From NCBI GenBank assembly GCA_035552095.1, contig DASZMA010000076.1, positions 1-64,000 on the forward strand: DNA of 64,000 nucleotides. Reading direction: 5' to 3'. Source of the stretch: Bog-473 sp035552095. GTDB lineage: Bacteria; Actinomycetota; Acidimicrobiia; Acidimicrobiales; RAAP-2. The stretch's first letter is position 1. Each line of letters opens with the position of its first letter. The notes under the pieces are model-generated. The model worked only from the letters and a program-made list of their open reading frames with translations, searched no databases and was not told where the DNA came from. Below are positions 34,699 through 45,479 of this stretch, piece by piece. Both the position numbers and the translations under genes were made by a program.

Positions 34699-34959
34699 AC
34701 GTCTTTCTAAAGGGAGCAGCCTTCCCGGGCCCGATCGGCTGAGAGGCGATTCAATTCGGATGCCAGCTGGCTTCGGTGAGGAAGCTAGCCGAACGGCGGG
34801 GCATTGGTGCCGCGCCCGTAGGCGTCTGCGTGGCTGACGACTTTCGTGGCGGGACGGTGCGGCTGCTATCCCCGTTGGGCCGATCCGCGACGCACCTGAC
34901 CCGAGCGGCGGGGTGACAATGGGCGACCCGTTGTGGTCAGTGGCGCTCCCGGGCCAGCG
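34699..34959. other. 261-bp intergenic region upstream of the cyclophilin gene
   Basis: The longest gene-free stretch in the window. It lies between the cyclophilin start and the stop of the next minus-strand gene. No open frame with family features was seen. It includes the perfect 10-bp palindrome GCCAGCTGGC at 34762-34771 and a weak hairpin at 34917-34932 (CAATGGG, 3-base loop, CCCGTTG with one mismatch). It presumably holds the cyclophilin promoter; no -35/-10 pair is convincing. Confidence 0.5.
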
Positions 34960-35511
34960 TCACGTTCCCAGGTCGGTGCGCACGTCGAAGAGATGGTGAA
35001 TCGGGTCGTGGATCATGTACCGCCCGAAGGTTTCGATGGTGAAATCCGCACCGTCGCTGCGCCGGCCCCGGCGCTGCCAGCTGTCCCCCTCGACCGAGTC
35101 GAAGCGCACGGCCAGCACCTCGGCCGCCCCCTCCAATTCCGAACCGACCACGGTGGGGTCCTGATCGTTATAGGCCTCTTCGACAGCGGTCCGGTCCTGA
35201 TCCCAGTTCGGGTACGTCGGATTGTCGGCCGTCAGCATGAGCTGGAGCCGCTCGTCGTAGAGACGAAAGACGTCGCGCACATGGCAGGTGTATTCGAGCG
35301 GCGACCACCGATCGGGCCGTACCCGCCGCGTGAGCACCGGGGCGGGCTCCGCCGCGATCGAGAGCCATTCCCTGGCGTTGGATCGGATGAGCGGGGAGAT
35401 CTGCTCGGGCGCCAGCGAGGCGGCATCGAAACCGCACTCTGGACACGGTCGCTGGAGGACCCAGGTCCAGTCCTTCTGATCGGGTTCGATCTGATCGGGT
35501 TCGATGGACAC
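34960..35511 (-). CDS. DinB-like helical-bundle protein
   Basis: About 183 residues; a DinB/DUF1572-type four-helix bundle, a fold associated with thiol- or metal-dependent transferases. Recognisable pieces are RWSPLEYTCHVRDVFRLYDERLQ, which has the His of the metal triad (shown here only as HVRDVFRLYDERLQ), and GRYMIHDPIHHLFDVRTDLG with the second and third His. N-terminally CPECGFD may be a small zinc-like motif. Start GTG at 35511; its first codons include a perfect 15-bp tandem repeat (35476-35505). It follows the thiolase gene by 44 bp on the same strand. Confidence 0.75.
   Translation of the reverse strand: MSIEPDQIEPDQKDWTWVLQRPCPECGFDAASLAPEQISPLIRSNAREWLSIAAEPAPVLTRRVRPDRWSPLEYTCHVRDVFRLYDERLQLMLTADNPTYPNWDQDRTAVEEAYNDQDPTVVGSELEGAAEVLAVRFDSVEGDSWQRRGRRSDGADFTIETFGRYMIHDPIHHLFDVRTDLGT
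35476..35505. repeat. Perfect tandem duplication of 15 bp within the DinB-like gene
   Basis: The plus-strand unit CTGATCGGGTTCGAT occurs twice in a row at 35476-35490 and 35491-35505. On the coding (minus) strand this duplicates a five-residue block, giving IEPDQIEPDQ at residues 3-12 of the protein. It is in frame and likely a slippage event. Confidence 0.95.
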
Positions 35512-35555
35512 GAAGAGAGACAGTACGTGCCCGGGTCGGCTGGAAGCGCCAACCC

Positions 35556-36701
35556 TCAGCGCGTCAGGATGACCACACCGGCGTTGGCCCCCCGGCCCAC
35601 GGTGTGCGAGAGAGCGACCTGCGCCCGCGCCACCTGACGCGGCCCGCACTCTCCTCTCAGTTGCCGCACCAGTTCGACCACCTGGCCCAGAGCCGAGGCG
35701 CCCAGCGGCTCGCCCTTGGAGAGCAGTCCCCCGCTCGGATTGACCGGCAACCGGCCGCCCAGCGCGGTGTCGCCCGAGTCCAGTAGTTCGGCCGACCCTC
35801 CGGGCGCACACAGACCCAACTCCTCGTAGGAGAGCAGCTCGCGGGCGGCGTCGGTGTCCTGGCACTCCACCACGTCGAGGTCGCCGGGCCCGAGACCCGC
35901 CTCCTCGAAGGCGGCCCGGGCGGCCAGGGTGGTGGGTGACGGCACCGTGTCATCGGTCAGTCCGGATAAGGGGGTCGACTCGCTGAGCACCGCCCCGGGC
36001 AGGTGGGAGCGCAGGACCGCACCGGCCAGAGTGACCGGGGTGCCGGTGGGTGCCCCGGCCAAACCGGCCCGGGTCAGCACCACGGCGGCGGCGCCCTCGT
36101 TGGGCGAGCAGAGCATGAACAGGTGGAGGGGCTCACAGACGACCCGGGAGGCCAGCACCGCTTCGGCCGAGACCTCCTTCTGGTACATCGCATCGGGGTT
36201 GGCCGCCCCGTGCCGGCGGTTCTTGACCACCACCTGGGCCAGGTGGTCTTTGGTCACGCCCGAATTGATGGCGAGGCGCTGGGCCCGCAGACCGAAGAAG
36301 GCCGGGGTGGCGGCCAGCCCGGCCTCCTCCTGCCAGGGCTCGAAGAACGAAGACCGGATGATGCCCTTGGGCATCTTCTCGGTGCCGAACACTAGGACGG
36401 TGTCGTACTGGCCGGCCCGGATGGCCCCCGCCGCCAACATGAGGGCGGCACCCCCGCTGGCACACCCGGCCTCGACGTCGACGATGGGCATGCCGGTCAT
36501 GCCCAGGCGGCTGAGCACCTTGTGGCCGGTGGCCACGCCGCCGTAGGCGGTGCCGCAGAAGGCGGCCTGGAAGCCGCCGCGCCCGACGCCGGCCTCGCGC
36601 AGGGCGGCCCGCACGGCGTGCACGCCCAGGTCAGTGGTCGAGACGCCCTCGAAGCGGCCGAAGGGGTGCAGGCCCACCCCGGTGATGACCACGCCGCTCA
36701 T
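35556..36701 (-). CDS. Ltp2-like thiolase-fold lipid-transfer/retro-aldolase protein
   Basis: Thiolase-superfamily protein of 381 residues, in the SCP-x/lipid-transfer branch. Cys80 is in VEAGCASGGAALML. The C-terminal thiolase motif with catalytic His is altered to KGEPLGASALGQV, and the second cysteine near the end of true thiolases is missing. That pattern fits the Ltp2 retro-aldolases of steroid side-chain degradation, not a degradative thiolase. The next gene encodes a DUF35 protein, the known partner type of Ltp2. Confidence 0.83.
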   Translation of the reverse strand: MSGVVITGVGLHPFGRFEGVSTTDLGVHAVRAALREAGVGRGGFQAAFCGTAYGGVATGHKVLSRLGMTGMPIVDVEAGCASGGAALMLAAGAIRAGQYDTVLVFGTEKMPKGIIRSSFFEPWQEEAGLAATPAFFGLRAQRLAINSGVTKDHLAQVVVKNRRHGAANPDAMYQKEVSAEAVLASRVVCEPLHLFMLCSPNEGAAAVVLTRAGLAGAPTGTPVTLAGAVLRSHLPGAVLSESTPLSGLTDDTVPSPTTLAARAAFEEAGLGPGDLDVVECQDTDAARELLSYEELGLCAPGGSAELLDSGDTALGGRLPVNPSGGLLSKGEPLGASALGQVVELVRQLRGECGPRQVARAQVALSHTVGRGANAGVVILTR

Positions 36702-36725
36702 GGGGCACCCGTCATGTCGTGTCCG

Positions 36726-37136
36726 TCATGTCGTGTCCGTCGGTGCGAAGGCGAAGGTCACCACGTCGTCCCCAGCGTCATTGACGTGCAGCGGCACCAC
36801 GCGCAGCTCCATGGGCTGACCCAGCCGCAACGCGCCGGGGTCGCTCACCGTCAACCGGGTGATGACCCGGATGCCTTCGGGCAGTTCCACCACGCCGATC
36901 CCGAACGGCGTCTCACCGGCGTACCCCGGGGGCGGCGCGGTCACCGCGGTCCAGGCCCACAGCGTGCCGGCCGCCGAGAGCTCGGTGGGTTGGGGATCCT
37001 CGACCGAGCAGTAGGGGCAGGTGTCGTGACGGGGAAAGTGGTGCGCCCCACAGGCGGCACAACGGCTGCCCAGGAGGATCGGCGGCGCGCCGTCGGTGAA
37101 GAGCCCCTCTCGAACCATGACGCGCACGGCGGTCAA
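36726..37136 (-). CDS. DUF35 OB-fold protein with rubredoxin-like zinc ribbon
   Basis: A 136-residue protein with a rubredoxin-like zinc ribbon (C26, C29, C40, C43: CAACGAHHFPRHDTCPYC) followed by an OB fold (TLWAWTAVTAPPPGYAG, then PFGIGVVELPEGIRVITRL). DUF35 proteins form complexes with thiolase-fold lipid-transfer proteins, and in steroid catabolism the Ltp2-DUF35 pair cleaves the side chain. Here it is encoded 24 bp upstream of the Ltp2-like gene. Confidence 0.9.
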   Translation of the reverse strand: MTAVRVMVREGLFTDGAPPILLGSRCAACGAHHFPRHDTCPYCSVEDPQPTELSAAGTLWAWTAVTAPPPGYAGETPFGIGVVELPEGIRVITRLTVSDPGALRLGQPMELRVVPLHVNDAGDDVVTFAFAPTDTT

Positions 37137-37145
37137 CCTAGGCGA

Positions 37146-37565
37146 TCAGCTCGGGAGCTCGACCAACTCGAGGGCGTCGAACTCCCAGAAGGCGCGCAAC
37201 GAGGCCAGCTGGCCGGCGCCGTTCGACTTGTAGGTGTAGACGCCCCGGACAATGGCCTGATGGGTCCCCCCGGCCAGCGTGGTGCGGATGATCCCGACGT
37301 CGGCCACCTCGTCCCCGCACAGGAAGGACTGCTCAATCTCGAACGTGATGGCGTCACTGGGGGCGATGACGGTGTCGTAGAACGCCGCGATGGCTTCCCG
37401 CCCGTGGTGGCCGCTCCCGTCCGGGTCGAAGGCCGAGGGTCCGATCGGATCCTGCACCACGGCGTCGGGGGCGAAGAGATTCAGCCAGGTGTCCCGGTCC
37501 CCGGCGTGCACGGCGGCGCGGGAGCGAATAGCCAACTCGCGCGCGCTCAGCGTTTCCTCGGTCAT
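37146..37565 (-). CDS. SnoaL-like (NTF2-fold) protein
   Basis: A 139-residue cone-shaped NTF2-like protein, similar to steroid delta-isomerase or SnoaL cyclases. Typical parts are VHAGDRDTWLNLFAPDAVVQDPIG, HGREAIAAFYDTVIA and KSNGAGQLASLRAFWEFD. The catalytic Asp/Tyr residues of known isomerases cannot be assigned with confidence. Its stop is 9 bp from the DUF35 gene start; it is likely part of the same transcript. Confidence 0.82.
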   Translation of the reverse strand: MTEETLSARELAIRSRAAVHAGDRDTWLNLFAPDAVVQDPIGPSAFDPDGSGHHGREAIAAFYDTVIAPSDAITFEIEQSFLCGDEVADVGIIRTTLAGGTHQAIVRGVYTYKSNGAGQLASLRAFWEFDALELVELPS

Positions 37566-37597
37566 ATCTGCGCATTCCCTCCCTCGCCGGGCCTCGT

Positions 37598-37610
37598 GTC
37601 CGGCCCGGAC
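37598..37610. other. 13-bp palindrome in the LLM-SnoaL gap
   Basis: GTCCGG-C-CCGGAC is a perfect inverted repeat in the 70-bp gap upstream of the SnoaL gene. It could be an operator or a weak hairpin; no U-tract follows. GC-rich palindromes of this size occur by chance in such DNA, so the value is low. Confidence 0.3.
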
Positions 37611-37635
37611 ATCTTGGCCCGAACACCCCGGTCCA

Positions 37636-38511
37636 TCAACGGACCTTGGCGATCACATCGTCGCTGAAGCGCTGCAGGGCGTCGATCTTGGTCTGCAGCG
37701 ACTCGGTGTCCTGTTCGGGGACGTAGGGCCAGCGGAACCCGACAATCACGTCGGTCACCCCCAGCGCCTCCAGCCGGTGCACGCCGCTGGGGCTGTACGC
37801 ATCGAGCGAGATGACGTGCACCTCGAACGGCTTGCTCTCCGTGCCGTGCTGGCGCCGGAGCTCGGCCAAACGGTCCAGCAGGCCGGGTAGGTCGGCGGGA
37901 TCGCCGCCCCCGTGCAGCCAGCCGTCGCCGCTGACGGCGGCCCGGTGCAGGGCCGCCTCATGGTGCCCCCCGATGAGGATCGGCACGGGCTGGGACGGCG
38001 TCGGGCTCATCTTGACCGAGGGGAGGTCGAAGACGTCCCCGTGAAATTCGAAGTACCCGCCGGCCATCAGCCCGCGCATCACGGCGATCTGCTCGTCCAT
38101 GCGCTTGCCCCGACCCTCCCAGGGCACGCCGCACACGGTGTAGTCCTCGGGCCACGGGCTGGTCCCCACGCCGAGCAGGAGGCGGTTGTTGGTGAGCACG
38201 GCGGTGGAGCTCACCTGCTTGGCCACCAGCACGGGCTGGCGGATGGGCAGCTTGACCACGAAGGTGACGAAGCGCAGCGTCTCGGTGACGGCGCCCATGG
38301 CCGGGATGAGCGAGAACGGCTCCAGGAAGGGCTTGTCCTCGAGGAACTCCCGCGTCCCGTCGGGATTGAAGGGATACCGGGTGTCGGACTCCTCCGGGTA
38401 GCAGATGCTGTCGGGAATGACCATCGAGTCGTACCCCGCCGCTTCGGCGGCACGCGCCAAGGGCAGGTAATACGACGGATCTGTCATCGACTCGGCATAC
38501 GAGAACCGCAT
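37636..38511 (-). CDS. LLM-class F420-dependent oxidoreductase
   Basis: Luciferase-like flavin/F420 enzyme of 291 residues. N-terminal LARAAEAAGYDSMVIPDS, VGTSPWPEDY, and PVPILIGGHHEAALHRAA are standard TIM-barrel positions of the TIGR03619-like group. The actinobacterial context favours F420 over FMN. It is the first gene of a minus-strand run with SnoaL, DUF35 and Ltp2-like genes, so it may carry out an oxidation in the same catabolic route. Confidence 0.87.
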   Translation of the reverse strand: MRFSYAESMTDPSYYLPLARAAEAAGYDSMVIPDSICYPEESDTRYPFNPDGTREFLEDKPFLEPFSLIPAMGAVTETLRFVTFVVKLPIRQPVLVAKQVSSTAVLTNNRLLLGVGTSPWPEDYTVCGVPWEGRGKRMDEQIAVMRGLMAGGYFEFHGDVFDLPSVKMSPTPSQPVPILIGGHHEAALHRAAVSGDGWLHGGGDPADLPGLLDRLAELRRQHGTESKPFEVHVISLDAYSPSGVHRLEALGVTDVIVGFRWPYVPEQDTESLQTKIDALQRFSDDVIAKVR

Positions 38512-38561
38512 GTCACCTCCGGTTGGGCAGAAATAGGACGTTCCGGCAGTCGCCGCCTACC

Positions 38562-39752
38562 ATGCGGCTCGTGCCAGCTCATCCTGCCAGCACCGACCTG
38601 CCCGGTCACAACCCGCTCACCGGCGACCTCCGCTCGGCCGGCGGCGTCCCCTTGGCCCTCGACCTGTCACTGGACGACCTGGAGCGCGAAGCCAGGCACG
38701 TCCTGGGGGAAATGGCCTACGCCTACTACTCGGGCGGGGCCGACGACGAACGACTCCTGGCCGGCAATGTGGAGGCGTGGGCCCATTGGCAGCTCCACCC
38801 GAGGGTGCTGGCCGGCATTGACGGGGTCGACCTGGCCACCACCCTGCTGGGCACGCCGGTGAGCTCGCCGGTGGCCATTGCCCCGACCGCCATCCAAGGT
38901 CTGGCCCATCCCGACGGTGAAGTGGCCACCGCCCGGGGGGCCGCCGAAATCGGGGCCCTGATGGTGCTCTCGTCCCTGGCCACCAGCTCCCTCGAGGAGG
39001 TGGCGGCCGCCGCGCCGGGGGCACCGCGCTGGATGCAGATCTACATTCTGCGGGAGCGGACGCGCACGATCGAATTGGTGCAACGGGCGGCCGCCAACGG
39101 CTACCGCGCCCTCGTCCTCACCGTGGACGCTCCGGTCTCAGGGCTGCGACTGCGCGAGCTGCGCACGGGGGTCCATCTGCCCAGTGACCTGGCGCTCCCC
39201 AATCTGGCCGGGGAGAGCACGAAGAGTGCCCAGCAGGGTGGCTTCATGGCGGTGGTCACCCGGGAGTTCGAGCCCGCGCTGACCCCGGACGACATCGGAT
39301 GGCTGGCCGGGCTCTCCGCGCTGCCGGTGCTGGTCAAAGGGGTCCAGCGGGCTGATGACGCCGTGCGTTGTGTCGAGGCGGGCGCGGCCGCCGTCGTGGT
39401 CTCCAACCACGGGGCGAGGCAGCTGGCCGACGCCCCGGCCACGGCCGACATCCTGGCCGAGATCGTCGACGCCGTGGCTGGCCGGGCCGAGGTGTATGTC
39501 GACGGTGGCGTGCGGCGAGCGCCCGACGTCGTCAAGGCGCTGGCCTTGGGCGCGCGTGCCGTCCTGATCGGCCGGCCTTCGCTGTGGGCCCTGGCGGTCG
39601 GCGGGTCCGAGGGCATCGCGTCGCTCCTGAGTTGGTACGAATCGGAATTGCGGCGGGCCATGGCGCTGTGCGGCGCGGCGACGGTGGCCCAGGTCGACCG
39701 CTCCCTGATCCGGCGGGCACCGGGATACCGGTTGGACGGAGGCCGTTCATGA
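38562..39752 (+). CDS. FMN-dependent alpha-hydroxy-acid oxidase/dehydrogenase
   Basis: TIM-barrel flavoenzyme oxidising 2-hydroxy acids, 396 residues from the ATG at 38562. Visible parts are YYSGGADDERLLAGNVEAW, SPVAIAPTAIQGLAHPDGE, PRWMQIYI and the active-site motif SNHGARQLADAPATADIL, in which the usual SNHGGRQLD has Gly to Ala and Asp to Ala changes. The catalytic His of SNHG is kept. VYVDGGVRRAPDVVKALALGARAVLIGRP is the FMN phosphate region (shown in part). It is coupled with the next gene (ATGA). Confidence 0.9.
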   Translation: MRLVPAHPASTDLPGHNPLTGDLRSAGGVPLALDLSLDDLEREARHVLGEMAYAYYSGGADDERLLAGNVEAWAHWQLHPRVLAGIDGVDLATTLLGTPVSSPVAIAPTAIQGLAHPDGEVATARGAAEIGALMVLSSLATSSLEEVAAAAPGAPRWMQIYILRERTRTIELVQRAAANGYRALVLTVDAPVSGLRLRELRTGVHLPSDLALPNLAGESTKSAQQGGFMAVVTREFEPALTPDDIGWLAGLSALPVLVKGVQRADDAVRCVEAGAAAVVVSNHGARQLADAPATADILAEIVDAVAGRAEVYVDGGVRRAPDVVKALALGARAVLIGRPSLWALAVGGSEGIASLLSWYESELRRAMALCGAATVAQVDRSLIRRAPGYRLDGGRS

Positions 39753-41449
39753 GCACCGTGGCGGCCATGGTGGCCGCCCGGGCCGAGGACGACCGGCCCG
39801 CCGTGCTCGATGCGAGCGGACAGTGGTCATGGCGCCAGGCGGTGGCCGAAGGCGCCACCCGGGGCGCATTGGCCCAGGCGCTGCGGGGTGACGGCCCCTT
39901 TCATATCGGTGTCCTGCTGCCCAACGGACCGGAGTACCTGTTCTGGCTGAACGGGGCCGCCCTGGCCGGCGCCGCCATCGTCGGCATCAACCCGACCCGG
40001 CGCGGTGAGGCGCTGGCCGCTGACATCCGCTCCACCGACTGCGCCATCATCGTCACCGACGGGGACGGGTTGGCGCTCCTGGAGGGCCTGACGCTGGGGG
40101 TCGACCCTGAGCACATCCTGGTGGTCGCCACGCCGCGCTACGCGTCGCGGCTGGCCCAATTCGACGCGGTTGACCCCGCCGCGGGCGAGGCGGCCCGGCA
40201 GTTGGTGGCGTCAGCCGACGGGATCGGCGAGGACGCTCTGTTCCAACTCATCTTCACCTCGGGCACCACGGGCACCCCCAAGGCGGTGCGCTGCACCCAG
40301 GGCCGGCTGGCCGGGATAGCCGAGGTGGCGGCGCCGGGCTACGGCTACGGGCCCGACGACGTCTGCTACTGCCCGATGCCGCTCTTCCACGGCAACGCGC
40401 TGATGGCCCTGTGGGGGCCGGCCGTCATGGTGGGGGCCGCCATTGCCGTCCGGCCCCGCTTTAGCGCCTCGGCCTTCATGGACGATGTGCGTCGCTTCGG
40501 AGCCACCAAGTTCAGCTATGTGGGCAAGGCGATCGCCTACATCCTGGCCACCCCCGAGCGCCCCGACGACAGCGAGAACACCCTGCGCAGCGCGTTCGGC
40601 ACGGAGGCCTCGGTGCGCGACCGCCGCCGTTTTCGAAAGCGGTTCGGCTGTTACCTGATGGAGGGCTACGGCCAGAGCGAGGGCGGGGCCACGCTCAACC
40701 CGGTGCCGGGCATGCCGAGCGGCTCGCTGGGCAAGCCGGTGGACGGCGTCGACCTGGCCGTCATCAGCCCCGACACCGGTCAGGAGTGCCCACCGGCCAC
40801 CTTCGACGCCGACGGGCGACTCCTCAATGCCGGTGCCGCCACCGGCGAGATCGTCAATCGAAGCGGGCGCGGCAAGTTCGAGGGGTACTACAAGCACGAG
40901 CAAGCCGAGCAGGACCGGCTCCGACAAGGGTGGTACTGGACCGGAGACCTGGGCTACGTGGACGCCGATGGCTTCTTCTATTTCGCTGGGCGATCGGGCG
41001 ATTGGCTCCGGGTCGATTCGGAGAACTTCGCCGCCGGCCCGGTAGAGGCGGTGCTCTCACGCCACCCCGACATCACCGTGGCGGCCGTCTATCCGGTGCC
41101 CGACACGGGGTCCGGCGCCGGTGACCAGGTCATGGTGGCCCTTGAACTGGCTCCGGGTACGACCTTTGATCCCGACCACTTCGTGACCTGGTTGGGCGCC
41201 CAACCCGATCTGGGCCCGAAATGGCAGCCTCGATTCGTGCGCATCTCGGCGTCGCTGCCCCAGACCGCCACCGGGAAGGTCACCAAGGTCGGCCTGCGTG
41301 AGGAAGCCTGGGCGTGCACCGAGCCGGTGTGGTGGTGGCCGCTCACCTCACCCCAGCTGTCCTATCGGCCGTTCACCACCGACGACGCCGACTCGCTGGC
41401 CGCCGGTCTGTCTGAGCACGGGCGCCCACCGGTTGGCGTCGACCGCTGA
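39749..41449 (+). CDS. Long-chain-type acyl-CoA synthetase (FadD-like)
   Basis: ANL-superfamily ligase of 566 residues. The P-loop is FTSGTTGTPKAVRCTQG; then MEGYGQSEGGATLN, WYWTGDLGYVDADGF and the C-terminal catalytic Lys in TATGKVTKVGL. It differs from the FadD17/FadD6 group in a long C-terminal tail after TGKVTKVGL. Its ATG overlaps the oxidase stop by 4 bp, so the pair is coupled. It probably activates a fatty or side-chain acid. Confidence 0.9.
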   Translation: MSTVAAMVAARAEDDRPAVLDASGQWSWRQAVAEGATRGALAQALRGDGPFHIGVLLPNGPEYLFWLNGAALAGAAIVGINPTRRGEALAADIRSTDCAIIVTDGDGLALLEGLTLGVDPEHILVVATPRYASRLAQFDAVDPAAGEAARQLVASADGIGEDALFQLIFTSGTTGTPKAVRCTQGRLAGIAEVAAPGYGYGPDDVCYCPMPLFHGNALMALWGPAVMVGAAIAVRPRFSASAFMDDVRRFGATKFSYVGKAIAYILATPERPDDSENTLRSAFGTEASVRDRRRFRKRFGCYLMEGYGQSEGGATLNPVPGMPSGSLGKPVDGVDLAVISPDTGQECPPATFDADGRLLNAGAATGEIVNRSGRGKFEGYYKHEQAEQDRLRQGWYWTGDLGYVDADGFFYFAGRSGDWLRVDSENFAAGPVEAVLSRHPDITVAAVYPVPDTGSGAGDQVMVALELAPGTTFDPDHFVTWLGAQPDLGPKWQPRFVRISASLPQTATGKVTKVGLREEAWACTEPVWWWPLTSPQLSYRPFTTDDADSLAAGLSEHGRPPVGVDR

Positions 41450-41470
41450 CGGGACTGACGGGACCGGCGG

Positions 41471-43858
<2,388 letters not shown>

Positions 43859-43937
43859 TGGGTCTCCATGTCTGAGGGGTCAGAGGACCAGGCTCGCCGC
43901 CGCGCCTCGCCCTCGAACCGGCGGGTCGGCCCGCATG

Positions 43938-44285
43938 CTACTGGGGCGGTTGAATCAGTCCGATGACGTTTCCGTCCGCATCGGTCACCAACGCCCGCAG
44001 CATGCCGCCACCGACATCGGTGGCGGCCTGGTTCGTCACGGCGCCGGCTTCAACGAGCGATTGCACCGTCTTTTCGATGTCGTCGACGTACGAATAGGCG
44101 ACCGGGCCGGTCATGCCCTGGCGGTGGCCATTCGGATCCAGGCCTACCTCAAGGCCGCCCAGTCGAAAGCCGACGTACCAGGCTTCGTCCGTGTACGGCT
44201 CGACGCCCAACAGCGTCGAGTACAGCGCCTTCGCCTGGGCGATGTCCTTGACCGGGACGACGAGGGTCTTGATGCCTTCATTCAT
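43938..44285 (-). CDS. VOC-family (glyoxalase/bleomycin-resistance fold) protein
   Basis: A 115-residue single-VOC-domain protein: LVVPVKDIAQAKALYSTLLG, then YVGFRLGGLEVGLDPNG and LVTDADGNVIGLIQPPQ. The terminal Glu ligand of metal-dependent VOC enzymes is not clear, so it may be a binding protein rather than an enzyme. The ATG at 44285 follows AAAGGAGCTC. Its promoter region carries an ECF41-like element (44345-44371), so it is likely a target of the divergent sigma factor. Confidence 0.85.
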   Translation of the reverse strand: MNEGIKTLVVPVKDIAQAKALYSTLLGVEPYTDEAWYVGFRLGGLEVGLDPNGHRQGMTGPVAYSYVDDIEKTVQSLVEAGAVTNQAATDVGGGMLRALVTDADGNVIGLIQPPQ

Positions 44286-44344
44286 ATCGAGCTCCTTTAC
44301 CGAGGGACCGATGCACCGACCCCCGCATGGGGCGGCACCTCTAT

Positions 44345-44371
44345 GACGGATGGCGAGACCAGAATGTGACC
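44345..44371 (-). promoter_or_regulatory. ECF41-like promoter reading toward the VOC gene
   Basis: On the minus strand GGTCACA (44371-44365), 16 bp, then CGTC (44348-44345). This matches the published ECF41-type consensus TGTCACA-N16-CGTC except for G instead of T at the first base. The start codon at 44285 is 60 bp downstream. Confidence 0.72.
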
Positions 44372-44426
44372 GCGGGCCCAACGCTCCTGGTCGAGATGGG
44401 ATGACGCCTCCAGCGGTCGACTGCCT

Positions 44427-44453
44427 GGTCACGTTCGCCGGCTTCCCTTCGTC
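44427..44453 (+). promoter_or_regulatory. ECF41-like promoter reading toward the sigma-factor gene
   Basis: On the plus strand GGTCACG (44427-44433), 16 bp, then CGTC (44450-44453). The element shares the GTCAC and CGTC cores and the exact spacing with the opposite-strand site. It lies 36 bp before the sigma ATG, so autoregulation is likely. Confidence 0.72.
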
Positions 44454-44488
44454 ATACTGATGACGGACGACGCGAGGGAATGTGACCC

Positions 44489-45370
44489 ATGGCCCAGGCC
44501 GACTGGCTGGCAGAGGAATTTGAGACCAACCGGGCCCACCTGCGGGCCATCGCCGTCCAGATGCTCGGGTCACCCCACCGAGCGGACGACGCCGTCCAGG
44601 AGGCGTGGATCCGTCTCAACCGGGCGGGCGCCGACAACGTCGAGAACCTGGGCGGGTGGCTGACCACCGTGGTGGCTCGCGTCTGTCTCGACATGCTGCG
44701 CTCCCAGAATGCCCGGGGTGAAGCGTCCATTGAAGCCCACCCAGCCGCGGTAGCTAGCGCCAGCGAAGCTGCGCACGGCCCCGAGCAGGAAGCCGTGCTG
44801 GCCGATTCGGTCGGTTCGGCCTTGCTGGTCGTGCTCGACACCCTGGTGCCGTCCGAGCGGCTGGCCTTCGTGCTGCACGACATCTTCGCCGTGCCGTTCG
44901 ATGAGATCGGACCGATGGTGGGTCGGTCGCCCACCGCCACCCGCCAATTGGCCAGCCGGGCCCGGCGCCGGGTCCAAGGAGTGAGCCCCGATCCCGATGC
45001 CGATCCCGCCCGGCAGCGAGAGATCGTCGTGGCCTTCCTGGCCGCCTCACGGGGCGGGGATTTCAACGCGCTGGTGGCATTGCTCGATCCCGAGGTCGTC
45101 ATGCGAGCCGACCCGAACGCGACGCCGCCGGGCGTTCCGAGCGAGGTCAGCACGGCCACCGCTGTCGCCAACGCGTTCGTGGGACGCGCCTCCGCCGCCC
45201 AAATGGCGGTCGTGGATGGATCAGCGGGAGCCGTGTGGGCGCCCCGTGGCAAGCCACGAGCTGTCTTTGCGTTCACGATCGTCGGCGGGAAGATCCTCGA
45301 GATCGAATTGATCGGCGACCGCCAGCGGATTGCGTTGCTCGACGTGGTGATCGAAGCTGACCGGCCGTGA
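44489..45370 (+). CDS. ECF sigma factor with fused SnoaL-like C-terminal domain (SigJ/ECF41-ECF56 type)
   Basis: Alternative sigma factor of 293 residues. Region 2 (about 15-75) has DDAVQEAWIRLNRAG, region 4 (about 115-170) has VLHDIFAVPFDEIGPMVGRSP. The C-terminal NTF2-like domain (about 175-290; DFNALVALLDPEVVMRADP) replaces a separate anti-sigma factor: in this group it tunes sigma activity. The DGGGR-type motif of classical ECF41 proteins is not obvious, so it may be nearer ECF56/SigJ. Both this gene and the divergent VOC gene carry matching promoter elements. Confidence 0.92.
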   Translation: MAQADWLAEEFETNRAHLRAIAVQMLGSPHRADDAVQEAWIRLNRAGADNVENLGGWLTTVVARVCLDMLRSQNARGEASIEAHPAAVASASEAAHGPEQEAVLADSVGSALLVVLDTLVPSERLAFVLHDIFAVPFDEIGPMVGRSPTATRQLASRARRRVQGVSPDPDADPARQREIVVAFLAASRGGDFNALVALLDPEVVMRADPNATPPGVPSEVSTATAVANAFVGRASAAQMAVVDGSAGAVWAPRGKPRAVFAFTIVGGKILEIELIGDRQRIALLDVVIEADRP

Positions 45371-45479
45371 CGCTGGGAGCGGCAAAACCCCTCTAAGGGA
45401 TCGCCACCGCAAGCCTGGCCAGCCCGAACGCCGCGCCTGATGCTGGAGGTGCCTCCGGAGAGGTAATACTTCTGGGCGC

